18,657 nucleotides of DNA from an uncultured Asticcacaulis sp. (GTDB lineage Bacteria > Pseudomonadota > Alphaproteobacteria > Caulobacterales > Caulobacteraceae): positions 1-18,657 of the forward strand of contig CAMLPZ010000048.1 of NCBI GenBank assembly GCA_946482045.1, in the 5' to 3' direction. The notes under the pieces were generated by a model. That model was not told where the DNA came from. It was given only the letters and a program-made list of their open reading frames with translations, and did no database searches. The position numbers were made by a program, and so were the translations under genes. Shown here one piece after another: positions 1-5,516 of this stretch. Position 1 is the first letter of the stretch; each line of letters starts with the position of its first letter.

Positions 1-2
1 CC

Positions 3-173
3 AAGACCCTGACGCGCGCCGAAGCCGCCCGGCTGGCCGCCATCCTGCCCAGCCCCCTGAAGTGGAAGGCTGCGCAGCCTGGCAAGTACGTCAAGAAACG
101 TTCCGGCAATATCCAGTCGCGTGCGCGCGTGGTCGATGCCGGCGGTTATAATGCTTGTCTGTCAACGGACTGA
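3..173 (+). CDS. mtgA: Monofunctional peptidoglycan transglycosylase, C-terminal fragment (5' end outside window)
   Basis: The first 56 codons visible are the tail of a protein that ends at the TGA at 171-173. The residues match the conserved end of glycosyltransferase family 51 monofunctional enzymes: a helix LTRAEAARLAAILPSPLKW, then a PGKYVKKRSGNIQSR stretch that follows the catalytic fold. The family polymerises lipid II into glycan strands at the outer face of the inner membrane. The catalytic glutamates and the N-terminal membrane anchor lie upstream of the window, so activity cannot be judged. Identification rests on this C-terminal signature alone. A bifunctional class A PBP is unlikely because the protein ends without a transpeptidase domain. 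Confidence 0.75.
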   Translation, partial: KTLTRAEAARLAAILPSPLKWKAAQPGKYVKKRSGNIQSRARVVDAGGYNACLSTD

Positions 174-204
174 TCGCAGCGGTGTAACGACACCAGAATA
201 ATTC

Positions 205-232
205 TTGACGCTTTCGTAAGAATGGCTTTCTC
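205..232 (+). promoter_or_regulatory. Putative housekeeping promoter of the small lipoprotein gene
   Basis: TTGACG at 205-210 is followed after a short spacer by GCTTTCTC at 225-232. This resembles the Caulobacter sigma-73 promoter form (TTGACGS, 10-14 bases, GCTANAWC), with the -35 perfect and the -10 imperfect. It lies about 35 bases before the start codon at 268. The same arrangement recurs without gaps before the next gene (497-524), which strengthens the call. Confidence 0.45.
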
Positions 233-267
233 TTGTCGCCTCAACCAATACGGGAGTGAGGGTTGTT

Positions 268-459
268 ATGAAGCGCATACTTTTGTCTTTTGCTGCCTTG
301 ACGTCGCTTGTGGCAGCGCCGGTCATCCTCAGTGGCTGCGCCACCACGTCTGAAACGGCCGCCAAGACCAATCCAGCCGAAATGCTGGCACAGCAGCAGA
401 TGGCCAGGAGAGCTTTGGACATGCAAAGCGGATCTGTCGACGCAGCGGGACGCAAATAA
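268..459 (+). CDS. Small lipoprotein of unknown function (63 aa)
   Basis: The protein begins MKRILLSFAALTSLVAAP and reaches a lipobox LSGC with the lipidated cysteine at residue 24, so it is predicted to be exported and lipidated by signal peptidase II. The mature peptide is only about 40 residues, Ala/Gln/Met-rich and probably helical (AEMLAQQQMARRALDM). The start at 268 is preferred over the in-frame GTG at 256 because GAGGG at 258-262 sits five bases before it. I recognise no domain. Its promoter, ribosome binding site and lipobox DNA closely resemble those of the M2 peptidase gene that follows, so it may have arisen by partial duplication of that gene's 5' end, or the reverse. Confidence 0.7.
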   Translation: MKRILLSFAALTSLVAAPVILSGCATTSETAAKTNPAEMLAQQQMARRALDMQSGSVDAAGRK

Positions 460-496
460 TCGTCGCCGCCGCTTAACGTTACCTTTTGTTCTCTTC

Positions 497-542
497 TTGA
501 CGTCAGCGTCTAAATAGCCTTCCCTTCCCGCGAATTAACCAT
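497..542 (+). promoter_or_regulatory. Putative promoter of the M2 peptidase gene, with a TTAACCAT box
   Basis: TTGACG at 497-502 and a weak -10-like GCCTTCCC at 517-524 repeat the spacing of the promoter at 205-232. TTAACCAT at 535-542 equals a form of the half-site described for the alphaproteobacterial cell-cycle regulator CtrA, but a single half-site is weak evidence. The start codon is at 562. Confidence 0.35.
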
Positions 543-561
543 TGCGGAAATGAGGGCTGTC

Positions 562-2427
562 ATGAAGCATCTATTACTGTCGGCAGCGTGTATCGCGCTG
601 CTTACGGGTTGCGCCACCACGTCGAACACGACGCCAGGGCCTGCGCCGGTAACGCCGCCTGTCGCCGAGGACACGACCCCGCCAGCGCCGCCCAAGCCGA
701 CCGCCGCCGAAGCCAAGGCCTATGCCGATGACGCTGAAAAGCAGTTGGCGGCCCTGAGCGAAGCCGCCAACCACGCGGCGTGGGCGCGCGCGACCTACAT
801 CATCCACGACACCGAATGGTTGGAAACCAAGGCCAATGCCGCCTTGACCGAAGCCACCGTCAAGCTGGCCCTGGGCGCGGCAAAATTCAACGATGTCGAG
901 GTCGATGCCGAAACCCGGCGCAAGCTCGATCTGCTGCGCCTGTCGCAGGTTCTGCCGGCGGCCGATCGTCCGGGCGCGGCCGAGGAACTGGCGGGCCTGA
1001 CGACCAAGCTCGATTCGATCTATTCGACGGGCAAGTTCAGCTACAAGCAGAAGACCTATAACCTGACCGAGGCGTCGAATGTGCTCGCGACCAGCCGCGA
1101 CCCGGTCATGACACGCGCCATGTGGGAAGGCTGGATGGGCATCGCCCGCCCGATGAAGTCCGACTACACCAAGCTGGTCGCCGCGGCCAATACGGGCGCG
1201 CAAGGCCTGGGTTACAAGGATACCGGCGCCCTGTGGCGGTCGGGTTACGACATGGCGCCCGATGCCTTTGCCGCCGAGACGGACCGTCTGTGGGGGCAGA
1301 TCAAGCCATTCTATGACAACCTGCACTGCTTCACGCGCCGTAAGCTGAACGAAAAGTACGGCGACATGGTCCAGCCCAAGACCGGGCCGATCCGCGCCGA
1401 CCTGCTGGGCAATATGTGGGCTCAGGACTGGTCGAACATCTATGACGTCGTGGCGCCCAAGACGATCAAGTCGAGCTACAATTTCGACAAGCTGCTGACC
1501 AGCAAGAAGTACACCGAAGTCAAGATGGTCAAGACAGGCGAGGCCTTCTACACCTCGCTGGGCCTGAAACCCCTGCCGCAGACCTTCTGGGAACGGTCGC
1601 AGATCGTGCGGCCAAAGGACCGCGAAGTCGTCTGCCACGCCTCGGCCTGGGACGTCGATAATCGCGAAGACCTGCGCATCAAGATGTGCACCCAGGTCAA
1701 TGCCGAGGACTTCTACACCATCCACCACGAGCTGGGTCACAACTATTATCAGTGGGCCTATATGGATCAGCCGTACCTTTTCAAGAACGGCGCCAATGAC
1801 GGTTTCCACGAGGCGATTGGCGACTTTGTCGGCTTGAGCTCTGTGACGCCGACCTATCTCAACCAGATCGGCCTGCTCGACAAGGTGCCGTCTGAATCCG
1901 AGGACATTCCGTTCCTGCTCAAGATGGCGCTGCAAAAGGTGGCCTTCCTGCCGTTCGGCATCATGGTCGACCGCTGGCGCTGGGAGGCCTTCTCGGGCCA
2001 GATCACCGAAGCCGAATATAACCGCCGCTGGTGGGAACTGATCAACCAGTACCAGGGCCTGATGCCGCCGGGCGAGCGTCCGGCCTCCAGCTTCGACCCG
2101 GGCGCCAAGTATCACGTACCGGCGTCGGTGCCCTATACGCGTTACTTCCTCGCGCACGTGCTCCAGTTCCAGTTCCAGAAGGCGGCGTGCGCGCAGACCG
2201 GCTGGCAGGGACCGCTGCACCGCTGCTCGATTTACGGCGAAAAGGCTGTGGGTGAGCGTCTGCAAAACATGCTGGAAATGGGCCAGTCCAAGCCGTGGCC
2301 GGATGCCCTGGAAGCCTTTACCGGCACGCGCGAAATGGACGCCAAGGCGGTGCTGGACTATTTCGCGCCGCTGGATGCGTGGCTGCAGGAACAGAACAAG
2401 GGCCAGACCTGCGGATGGCAGGCGTAA
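562..2427 (+). CDS. Peptidase family M2 (angiotensin-converting-enzyme-like) dipeptidyl carboxypeptidase lipoprotein
   Basis: This 621-residue protein is a zinc metallopeptidase of family M2, which removes C-terminal dipeptides from peptides, here in the periplasm. A lipoprotein signal peptide ends at LTGC (Cys17), followed by a Pro/Thr-rich linker to about residue 50. The zinc site is HELGH at residues 389-393 with the third ligand Glu417 in FHEAIGDF; the 28-residue spacing equals that in human ACE. Further ACE hallmarks are YTRYFLAHVLQFQFQ and GPLHRCSIYGEKAVGERL, including the chloride-binding and substrate-anchoring region. The domain is complete. The start at 562 is chosen over the in-frame ATG at 550 because GAGGG at 552-556 precedes it by five bases. 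It is probably transcribed alone or with the small lipoprotein, and ends at a terminator at 2435-2481. The physiological substrate is unknown, and nutrient peptide turnover is a guess. Confidence 0.95.
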   Translation: MKHLLLSAACIALLTGCATTSNTTPGPAPVTPPVAEDTTPPAPPKPTAAEAKAYADDAEKQLAALSEAANHAAWARATYIIHDTEWLETKANAALTEATVKLALGAAKFNDVEVDAETRRKLDLLRLSQVLPAADRPGAAEELAGLTTKLDSIYSTGKFSYKQKTYNLTEASNVLATSRDPVMTRAMWEGWMGIARPMKSDYTKLVAAANTGAQGLGYKDTGALWRSGYDMAPDAFAAETDRLWGQIKPFYDNLHCFTRRKLNEKYGDMVQPKTGPIRADLLGNMWAQDWSNIYDVVAPKTIKSSYNFDKLLTSKKYTEVKMVKTGEAFYTSLGLKPLPQTFWERSQIVRPKDREVVCHASAWDVDNREDLRIKMCTQVNAEDFYTIHHELGHNYYQWAYMDQPYLFKNGANDGFHEAIGDFVGLSSVTPTYLNQIGLLDKVPSESEDIPFLLKMALQKVAFLPFGIMVDRWRWEAFSGQITEAEYNRRWWELINQYQGLMPPGERPASSFDPGAKYHVPASVPYTRYFLAHVLQFQFQKAACAQTGWQGPLHRCSIYGEKAVGERLQNMLEMGQSKPWPDALEAFTGTREMDAKAVLDYFAPLDAWLQEQNKGQTCGWQA

Positions 2428-2434
2428 GTCTGAT

Positions 2435-2481
2435 AACGTCCGGGATTTGCGGTGGCAGAGCCTCCACGCCCGGACGTTTTT
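2435..2481 (+). terminator. Rho-independent terminator between the convergent M2 peptidase and hydrolase genes
   Basis: A perfect 10-bp inverted repeat (AACGTCCGGG at 2435-2444, CCCGGACGTT at 2469-2478) is followed by a run of T up to 2481. The loop has internal complementarity (GTGG/CCAC). It lies eight bases after the M2 stop codon and abuts the stop codon of the opposite gene. On the minus strand the trailing T-run is poor, so it mainly serves the plus strand. Confidence 0.75.
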
Positions 2482-3480
2482 CTACTTGGCCAGCATCTCC
2501 GCCGCCGTATTCGCAACGACTTCCAAGGCCTCCGGCGCGTACACGATCCCCATGTGGCCAACGCCCGACAGAAGCGTCACAGGAATGGCGGCATTCGCCC
2601 GGCCCAGTTCACCCGGATAGGTCTCTGCGCGGAACAGCTCGTCATCGCGGCCGATAAGGACGCGGGTCGGCGCCTTGATAGCGGCGATGGCGGGTTCCCA
2701 CTTGCGCGGCAGGTTGGCCGAGGCCAGCAATGCATGTGTATAGCTGCGTGGCCGCATATTGTTGTCGGTCTCCGGCACAGCCATGGCCAGCACCGTCATG
2801 TGATCGAAGGCCGAAATGCCGAACCCGTTCAGAATGCTCAAGGTCACGATGCGGGGTACGCTGACCGATGTCCAGCCGCCCTGGTTGGGACGATCCATCA
2901 CCGAGCCCGGTGCGATCAGCGGCGCCAAAGCCAGATAGCCGTCGTAGTTCTTTGCGTAGGCCGGCAGGCTTGCGGTTCTCAGTATGATCGCGCCGCCCAT
3001 CGAGTGACCGATGAGAAGCCGCTTTTCACCCGGACGTTCGCGCGCCGCCAATTCGGCAAAATCCGCCAGGTCGTCTTCGTACTGGCCGCGATAGACGACG
3101 TCGCCGAGACGGCCGCGTGGTCCCTTGCTCAGGCCGTGTCCGCGCATATCGAGGGAATAGACGGTGGCGCCGCGTGCCGAAAGCGTGCTGGCGACCCCAT
3201 GCATGGCGACCGTGGTCCCGGAAGACCCGTGTACCGCGATGACCACACCGCCGCCGGGCCTGCCGGGATAGACGCGGTAGGCCAGCTTCGCGCCATCGCG
3301 CGCCGTCAAATATTGCGCCGTCGGTTGCTGCCTGGCGAACGCTGCAAACGGATCGTTGGCGCTTTCGATCGCCACGATGGGAGGCGGTGACTTTGGCGCG
3401 GTGAAGGCCAGGACACCGCCGGCGATGGCGGCCATGACGACAGGCGTAATGATCAGGCCGCGAATGATGTGTTTGAGCAT
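2482..3480 (-). CDS. Alpha/beta hydrolase with N-terminal membrane anchor (monoacylglycerol-lipase-like)
   Basis: The 332-residue protein starts with one hydrophobic segment (about residues 5-27) that may be a membrane anchor or signal peptide, then carries a complete alpha/beta-hydrolase fold. HGSSG at 84-88 is the oxyanion-hole region, GHSMGG at 158-163 the nucleophile elbow with Ser160, Asp279 or Asp280 in GRDDELF the acid, and His309 in GVGHMG the base. MRGHGLSKG at 112-120 and the overall order resemble the serine aminopeptidase S33/monoglyceride lipase group (Hydrolase_4). The substrate cannot be inferred. The gene diverges from a LytTR regulator across 129 bp containing three direct repeats, so it is a plausible target of that regulator. 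A purine-rich GGGGGAAG lies upstream of the ATG. Confidence 0.88.
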   Translation of the reverse strand: MLKHIIRGLIITPVVMAAIAGGVLAFTAPKSPPPIVAIESANDPFAAFARQQPTAQYLTARDGAKLAYRVYPGRPGGGVVIAVHGSSGTTVAMHGVASTLSARGATVYSLDMRGHGLSKGPRGRLGDVVYRGQYEDDLADFAELAARERPGEKRLLIGHSMGGAIILRTASLPAYAKNYDGYLALAPLIAPGSVMDRPNQGGWTSVSVPRIVTLSILNGFGISAFDHMTVLAMAVPETDNNMRPRSYTHALLASANLPRKWEPAIAAIKAPTRVLIGRDDELFRAETYPGELGRANAAIPVTLLSGVGHMGIVYAPEALEVVANTAAEMLAK

Positions 3481-3550
3481 GTGGGCTTCCCCCGTTGGCG
3501 TGGTTGATGGCCTTGCTTAGCCGCCGTCAGCAGTCTAAATCTGCCGTGAT

Positions 3551-3601
3551 TTCGCCAGTGGCTGGTTTGGTTCGCCAATGGTGGCGGTTATTCGCCAATG
3601 G
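3551..3601 (+). repeat. Three 11-bp direct repeats with 20-bp period, putative LytTR operator
   Basis: TTCGCCAGTGG at 3551-3561, TTCGCCAATGG at 3571-3581 and TTCGCCAATGG at 3591-3601 start exactly 20 bases apart, while the nine-base spacers between them differ. The conserved units therefore lie on nearly the same helix face, two turns apart. LytTR-domain proteins are known to bind pairs of direct repeats about two turns apart. The array sits between the divergent hydrolase and LytTR genes, and its last copy overlaps the ribosome binding site of the LytTR gene, which suggests autorepression. That this regulator binds here is inference. Confidence 0.6.
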
Positions 3602-3609
3602 GGGTGTCG

Positions 3610-4383
3610 ATGTCGCTGCTGACCTATCGTTCAGCGCCGTTGCTGCGCTGGCAGGCCCTGCTAAGCCTGCCTGTTGCGGGCATCATACTTGGGCTGATCG
3701 GTCCGTTCGGCAGCTATGTCGGCATGACGCTGCCGGAGCGGATCGGACACTTCGTCCTGTGCGTGACGCTCATTGGCGGCTGTTCGCTGATCGTGTCCTA
3801 TGGCGTTGCCCGCCGGTTCTTCCAGGGCTACTGGCCGCTGTGGTCGGCGCTGTGTGTCGACCTGGGCCTGACCTTGCCGGGGGCGGCGATCGTCTATGGC
3901 AGTCTCAGCCTGTTCGCGCCGGATGTCGTGGCCAACGTCCAGCCCGTCGGCCTGATCTGGCAGAACCTGCTGCTGACGTTGATCTTTCGCGGGATCAGCC
4001 TTGCCCTGTCTTGGCGGCGTATCCGCGAAGGCGGCCAGGTTGAAGCCACGCCGCAAGCCGTTTCGGAAGCGCCCGCCCTCCATGCTCGCCTGCCGCGCGG
4101 TTTGCGTAGCCAGCCGGTCCTTGCCCTGTCATCGGAAGACCATTACCTGCGCGTCCATACGCCGAAGGGTGAGGCGCTGATCCTGATGACCATGGCCGAA
4201 GCGGTCGCGCAGTTGCCGCATGGCTTTCAGATCCACCGCTCGCACTGGGTGGCGGACACGGCTATCAAGGATGCCGGGGCCGACAAGGTCGAGCTGGTGA
4301 CGGGCCTCAGCCTGCCGCTCAGCCGCCATCGCCGCAAAGCCTTCGATGAGTGGTTCGACAAGGTGGCGGTCAGGCCAGCTTGA
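3610..4383 (+). CDS. Membrane-anchored LytTR-type DNA-binding regulator
   Basis: The 257-residue protein has four hydrophobic segments (about residues 13-32, 45-66, 76-100 and 112-134) followed by a cytoplasmic LytTR DNA-binding domain at about 165-250. Domain hallmarks are EDHYLRVHT at 176-184, IHRSHWVA at 208-215 and LPLSRHRRKAF at 235-245. There is no receiver domain, so the signal is presumably sensed by the membrane part rather than by phosphorylation. The start at 3610 is preferred because GGGGG at 3600-3604 precedes it by five bases. An in-frame ATG at 3598 would add four residues and lies inside a repeat unit. The gene diverges from an alpha/beta hydrolase and overlaps the oxygenase gene tail to tail by 14 bases. 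The three direct repeats just upstream are its likely binding sites. Confidence 0.85.
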   Translation: MSLLTYRSAPLLRWQALLSLPVAGIILGLIGPFGSYVGMTLPERIGHFVLCVTLIGGCSLIVSYGVARRFFQGYWPLWSALCVDLGLTLPGAAIVYGSLSLFAPDVVANVQPVGLIWQNLLLTLIFRGISLALSWRRIREGGQVEATPQAVSEAPALHARLPRGLRSQPVLALSSEDHYLRVHTPKGEALILMTMAEAVAQLPHGFQIHRSHWVADTAIKDAGADKVELVTGLSLPLSRHRRKAFDEWFDKVAVRPA

Positions 4384-5308
4384 TCTCGCGCAGACGCTGC
4401 TGAAGGAAATCCTCGGCGGTGATCGGTTCAGGGAACTGGTTCGGGCGGTTTTCCGAGACACAGTTGTCCAGGGTCTCGATCAGGTATGGCGGATTGAAGT
4501 GCAGGAAAAACGGCGTCGAATAGCGCGCGAAGTCCTTGCGCGCCTCGGCCGGATTGATGACGCGGTGCTGGGTTGACGGCAGCACGCCATTGGTCAGGCG
4601 CGACAGCATGTCGCCGATATTGCAGACGATGCAGTTTTCCGGCGGGGTGATCGGCAGCCACTGGCCATCGCGGTCGAGGATCTGCAGGCCGGGTTCTTCG
4701 GCGCCGAGCAGCAGCGTAATGACATTGATGTCGCCATGGGCGCCGGCGCGCACCGACTCACCTGCGGAGGTCACCGGCGGATAGTGCAGCAGGCGCAGCA
4801 CCGAATTGCCGAGATCGACCTTGTCTTCGAAGAAGCCGGGATCCAGCTTGAGATAGAGCGCGATGGCGCGCAGTACCTTCTTGCCCAGGGCATCGAGGCC
4901 TTCGTACAGAGCCAGTACGCTGTCATGGAAGTCGGCGACCTCGGCCGGCCAGACATTGTCCGGCATATACTGGCGATAAGGATGGCCTTCGGGCAGTTCG
5001 CGGCCGGTGTGCCAGAACTCCTTCAGGTCATGGTGGACGTGGCCCTTGGCGGTCTCGATGCCAAACGGCGTATAACCGCGTGCGCCGCCCTTGCCCTTGA
5101 TATGGTACGACCGCTTAACCTCTTCCGGCAGGGCGAAGAAGGCCTTGGTGGCCGTCAGTGCCCGATTGAGAAGTTTCGGGTCAAGACCATGCCCCCCCAA
5201 CACCGCGAAGCCATAACGCTCAAACGCCGCCCCCAACTGGGCGGAAAAGGCGGCGAAATCCTCGTCGTAGAGGGCAAGTGGCACGGGCGGGATGGCGGAG
5301 GCGGACAT
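4370..5308 (-). CDS. 2-oxoglutarate/Fe(II)-dependent oxygenase, isopenicillin-N-synthase-like
   Basis: The 312-residue protein has the DIOX_N segment at about residues 7-110 (ERYGFAVLGGHGL) and a double-stranded beta-helix core at about 165-275. The iron triad is His191 and Asp193 (AHGDINVITLL) plus His248 (STQHRV). Arg262 and Ser264 (RYSTPFF) are the expected 2-oxoglutarate carboxylate contacts, so it is likely a true 2-oxoglutarate dioxygenase rather than an IPNS-type oxidase. The length is normal for the family and the substrate is unknown. AAGGACC about seven bases before the ATG is a good ribosome binding site. Its last 14 bases overlap the end of the convergent LytTR gene. No linked biosynthetic gene suggests a pathway. 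Confidence 0.9.
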   Translation of the reverse strand: MSASAIPPVPLALYDEDFAAFSAQLGAAFERYGFAVLGGHGLDPKLLNRALTATKAFFALPEEVKRSYHIKGKGGARGYTPFGIETAKGHVHHDLKEFWHTGRELPEGHPYRQYMPDNVWPAEVADFHDSVLALYEGLDALGKKVLRAIALYLKLDPGFFEDKVDLGNSVLRLLHYPPVTSAGESVRAGAHGDINVITLLLGAEEPGLQILDRDGQWLPITPPENCIVCNIGDMLSRLTNGVLPSTQHRVINPAEARKDFARYSTPFFLHFNPPYLIETLDNCVSENRPNQFPEPITAEDFLQQRLREIKLA

Positions 5309-5451
5309 GACAGGTCCTTGATCATGGGAAACAGACGTTTCGCTTAACGCCGCAGTCAGGCAAAGGCAAGCAGCGGCTGCCTGGTGCTTTATTATGCCAC
5401 AGTCACTTAAAAGCAGCGCTAGAGGGGTGATTTCGTCACAGAACTCCGCTA

Positions 5452-5467
5452 TTAACGCTTCTTAAAC
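5452..5467 (+). promoter_or_regulatory. CtrA-like box upstream of the protease gene
   Basis: TTAA at 5452-5455, seven bases, then TAAAC at 5463-5467 matches the consensus TTAA-N7-TTAAC at eight of nine defined positions. It lies 50-65 bases before the proposed GTG start. Such matches occur by chance in AT-rich intergenic DNA, so this is tentative. Confidence 0.3.
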
Positions 5468-5493
5468 ATGCTTTCAGCCAAAGCGTGAGGTGG

Positions 5494-5516
5494 GGCATGC
5501 GGTGTGATCACATGCC
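5494..5516. promoter_or_regulatory. Inverted repeat directly before the protease start, possible operator
   Basis: GGCATG at 5494-5499 and CATGCC at 5511-5516 form a 6-bp inverted repeat. TGTGATCACA at 5503-5512 is itself a perfect 10-bp palindrome. The two are not concentric. If translation starts at 5517, this would fold over the initiation region; if it starts at 5577, it would be leader or promoter DNA. The function is unknown. Confidence 0.3.

Noticed and set aside
574..2265. Long minus-strand open frame (563 codons) opposite the M2 peptidase gene
   Set aside because: The plus-strand frame encodes a complete M2 peptidase with its zinc site. The opposite frame is open only because high-GC third positions remove stop codons. 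Its translation is Arg/Gly/Gln-rich and featureless.
2452..3390. 312-codon plus-strand open frame opposite the alpha/beta hydrolase
   Set aside because: It overlaps the terminator and lies antisense to a hydrolase with all catalytic residues. Its translation is His/Arg/Gln-rich.
5363..5382. Small hairpin GCAGC/GCTGC upstream of the oxygenase gene
   Set aside because: Only a 5-bp core with bulges, no T-run, and no clear relation to a promoter. It is likely chance in GC-rich DNA.
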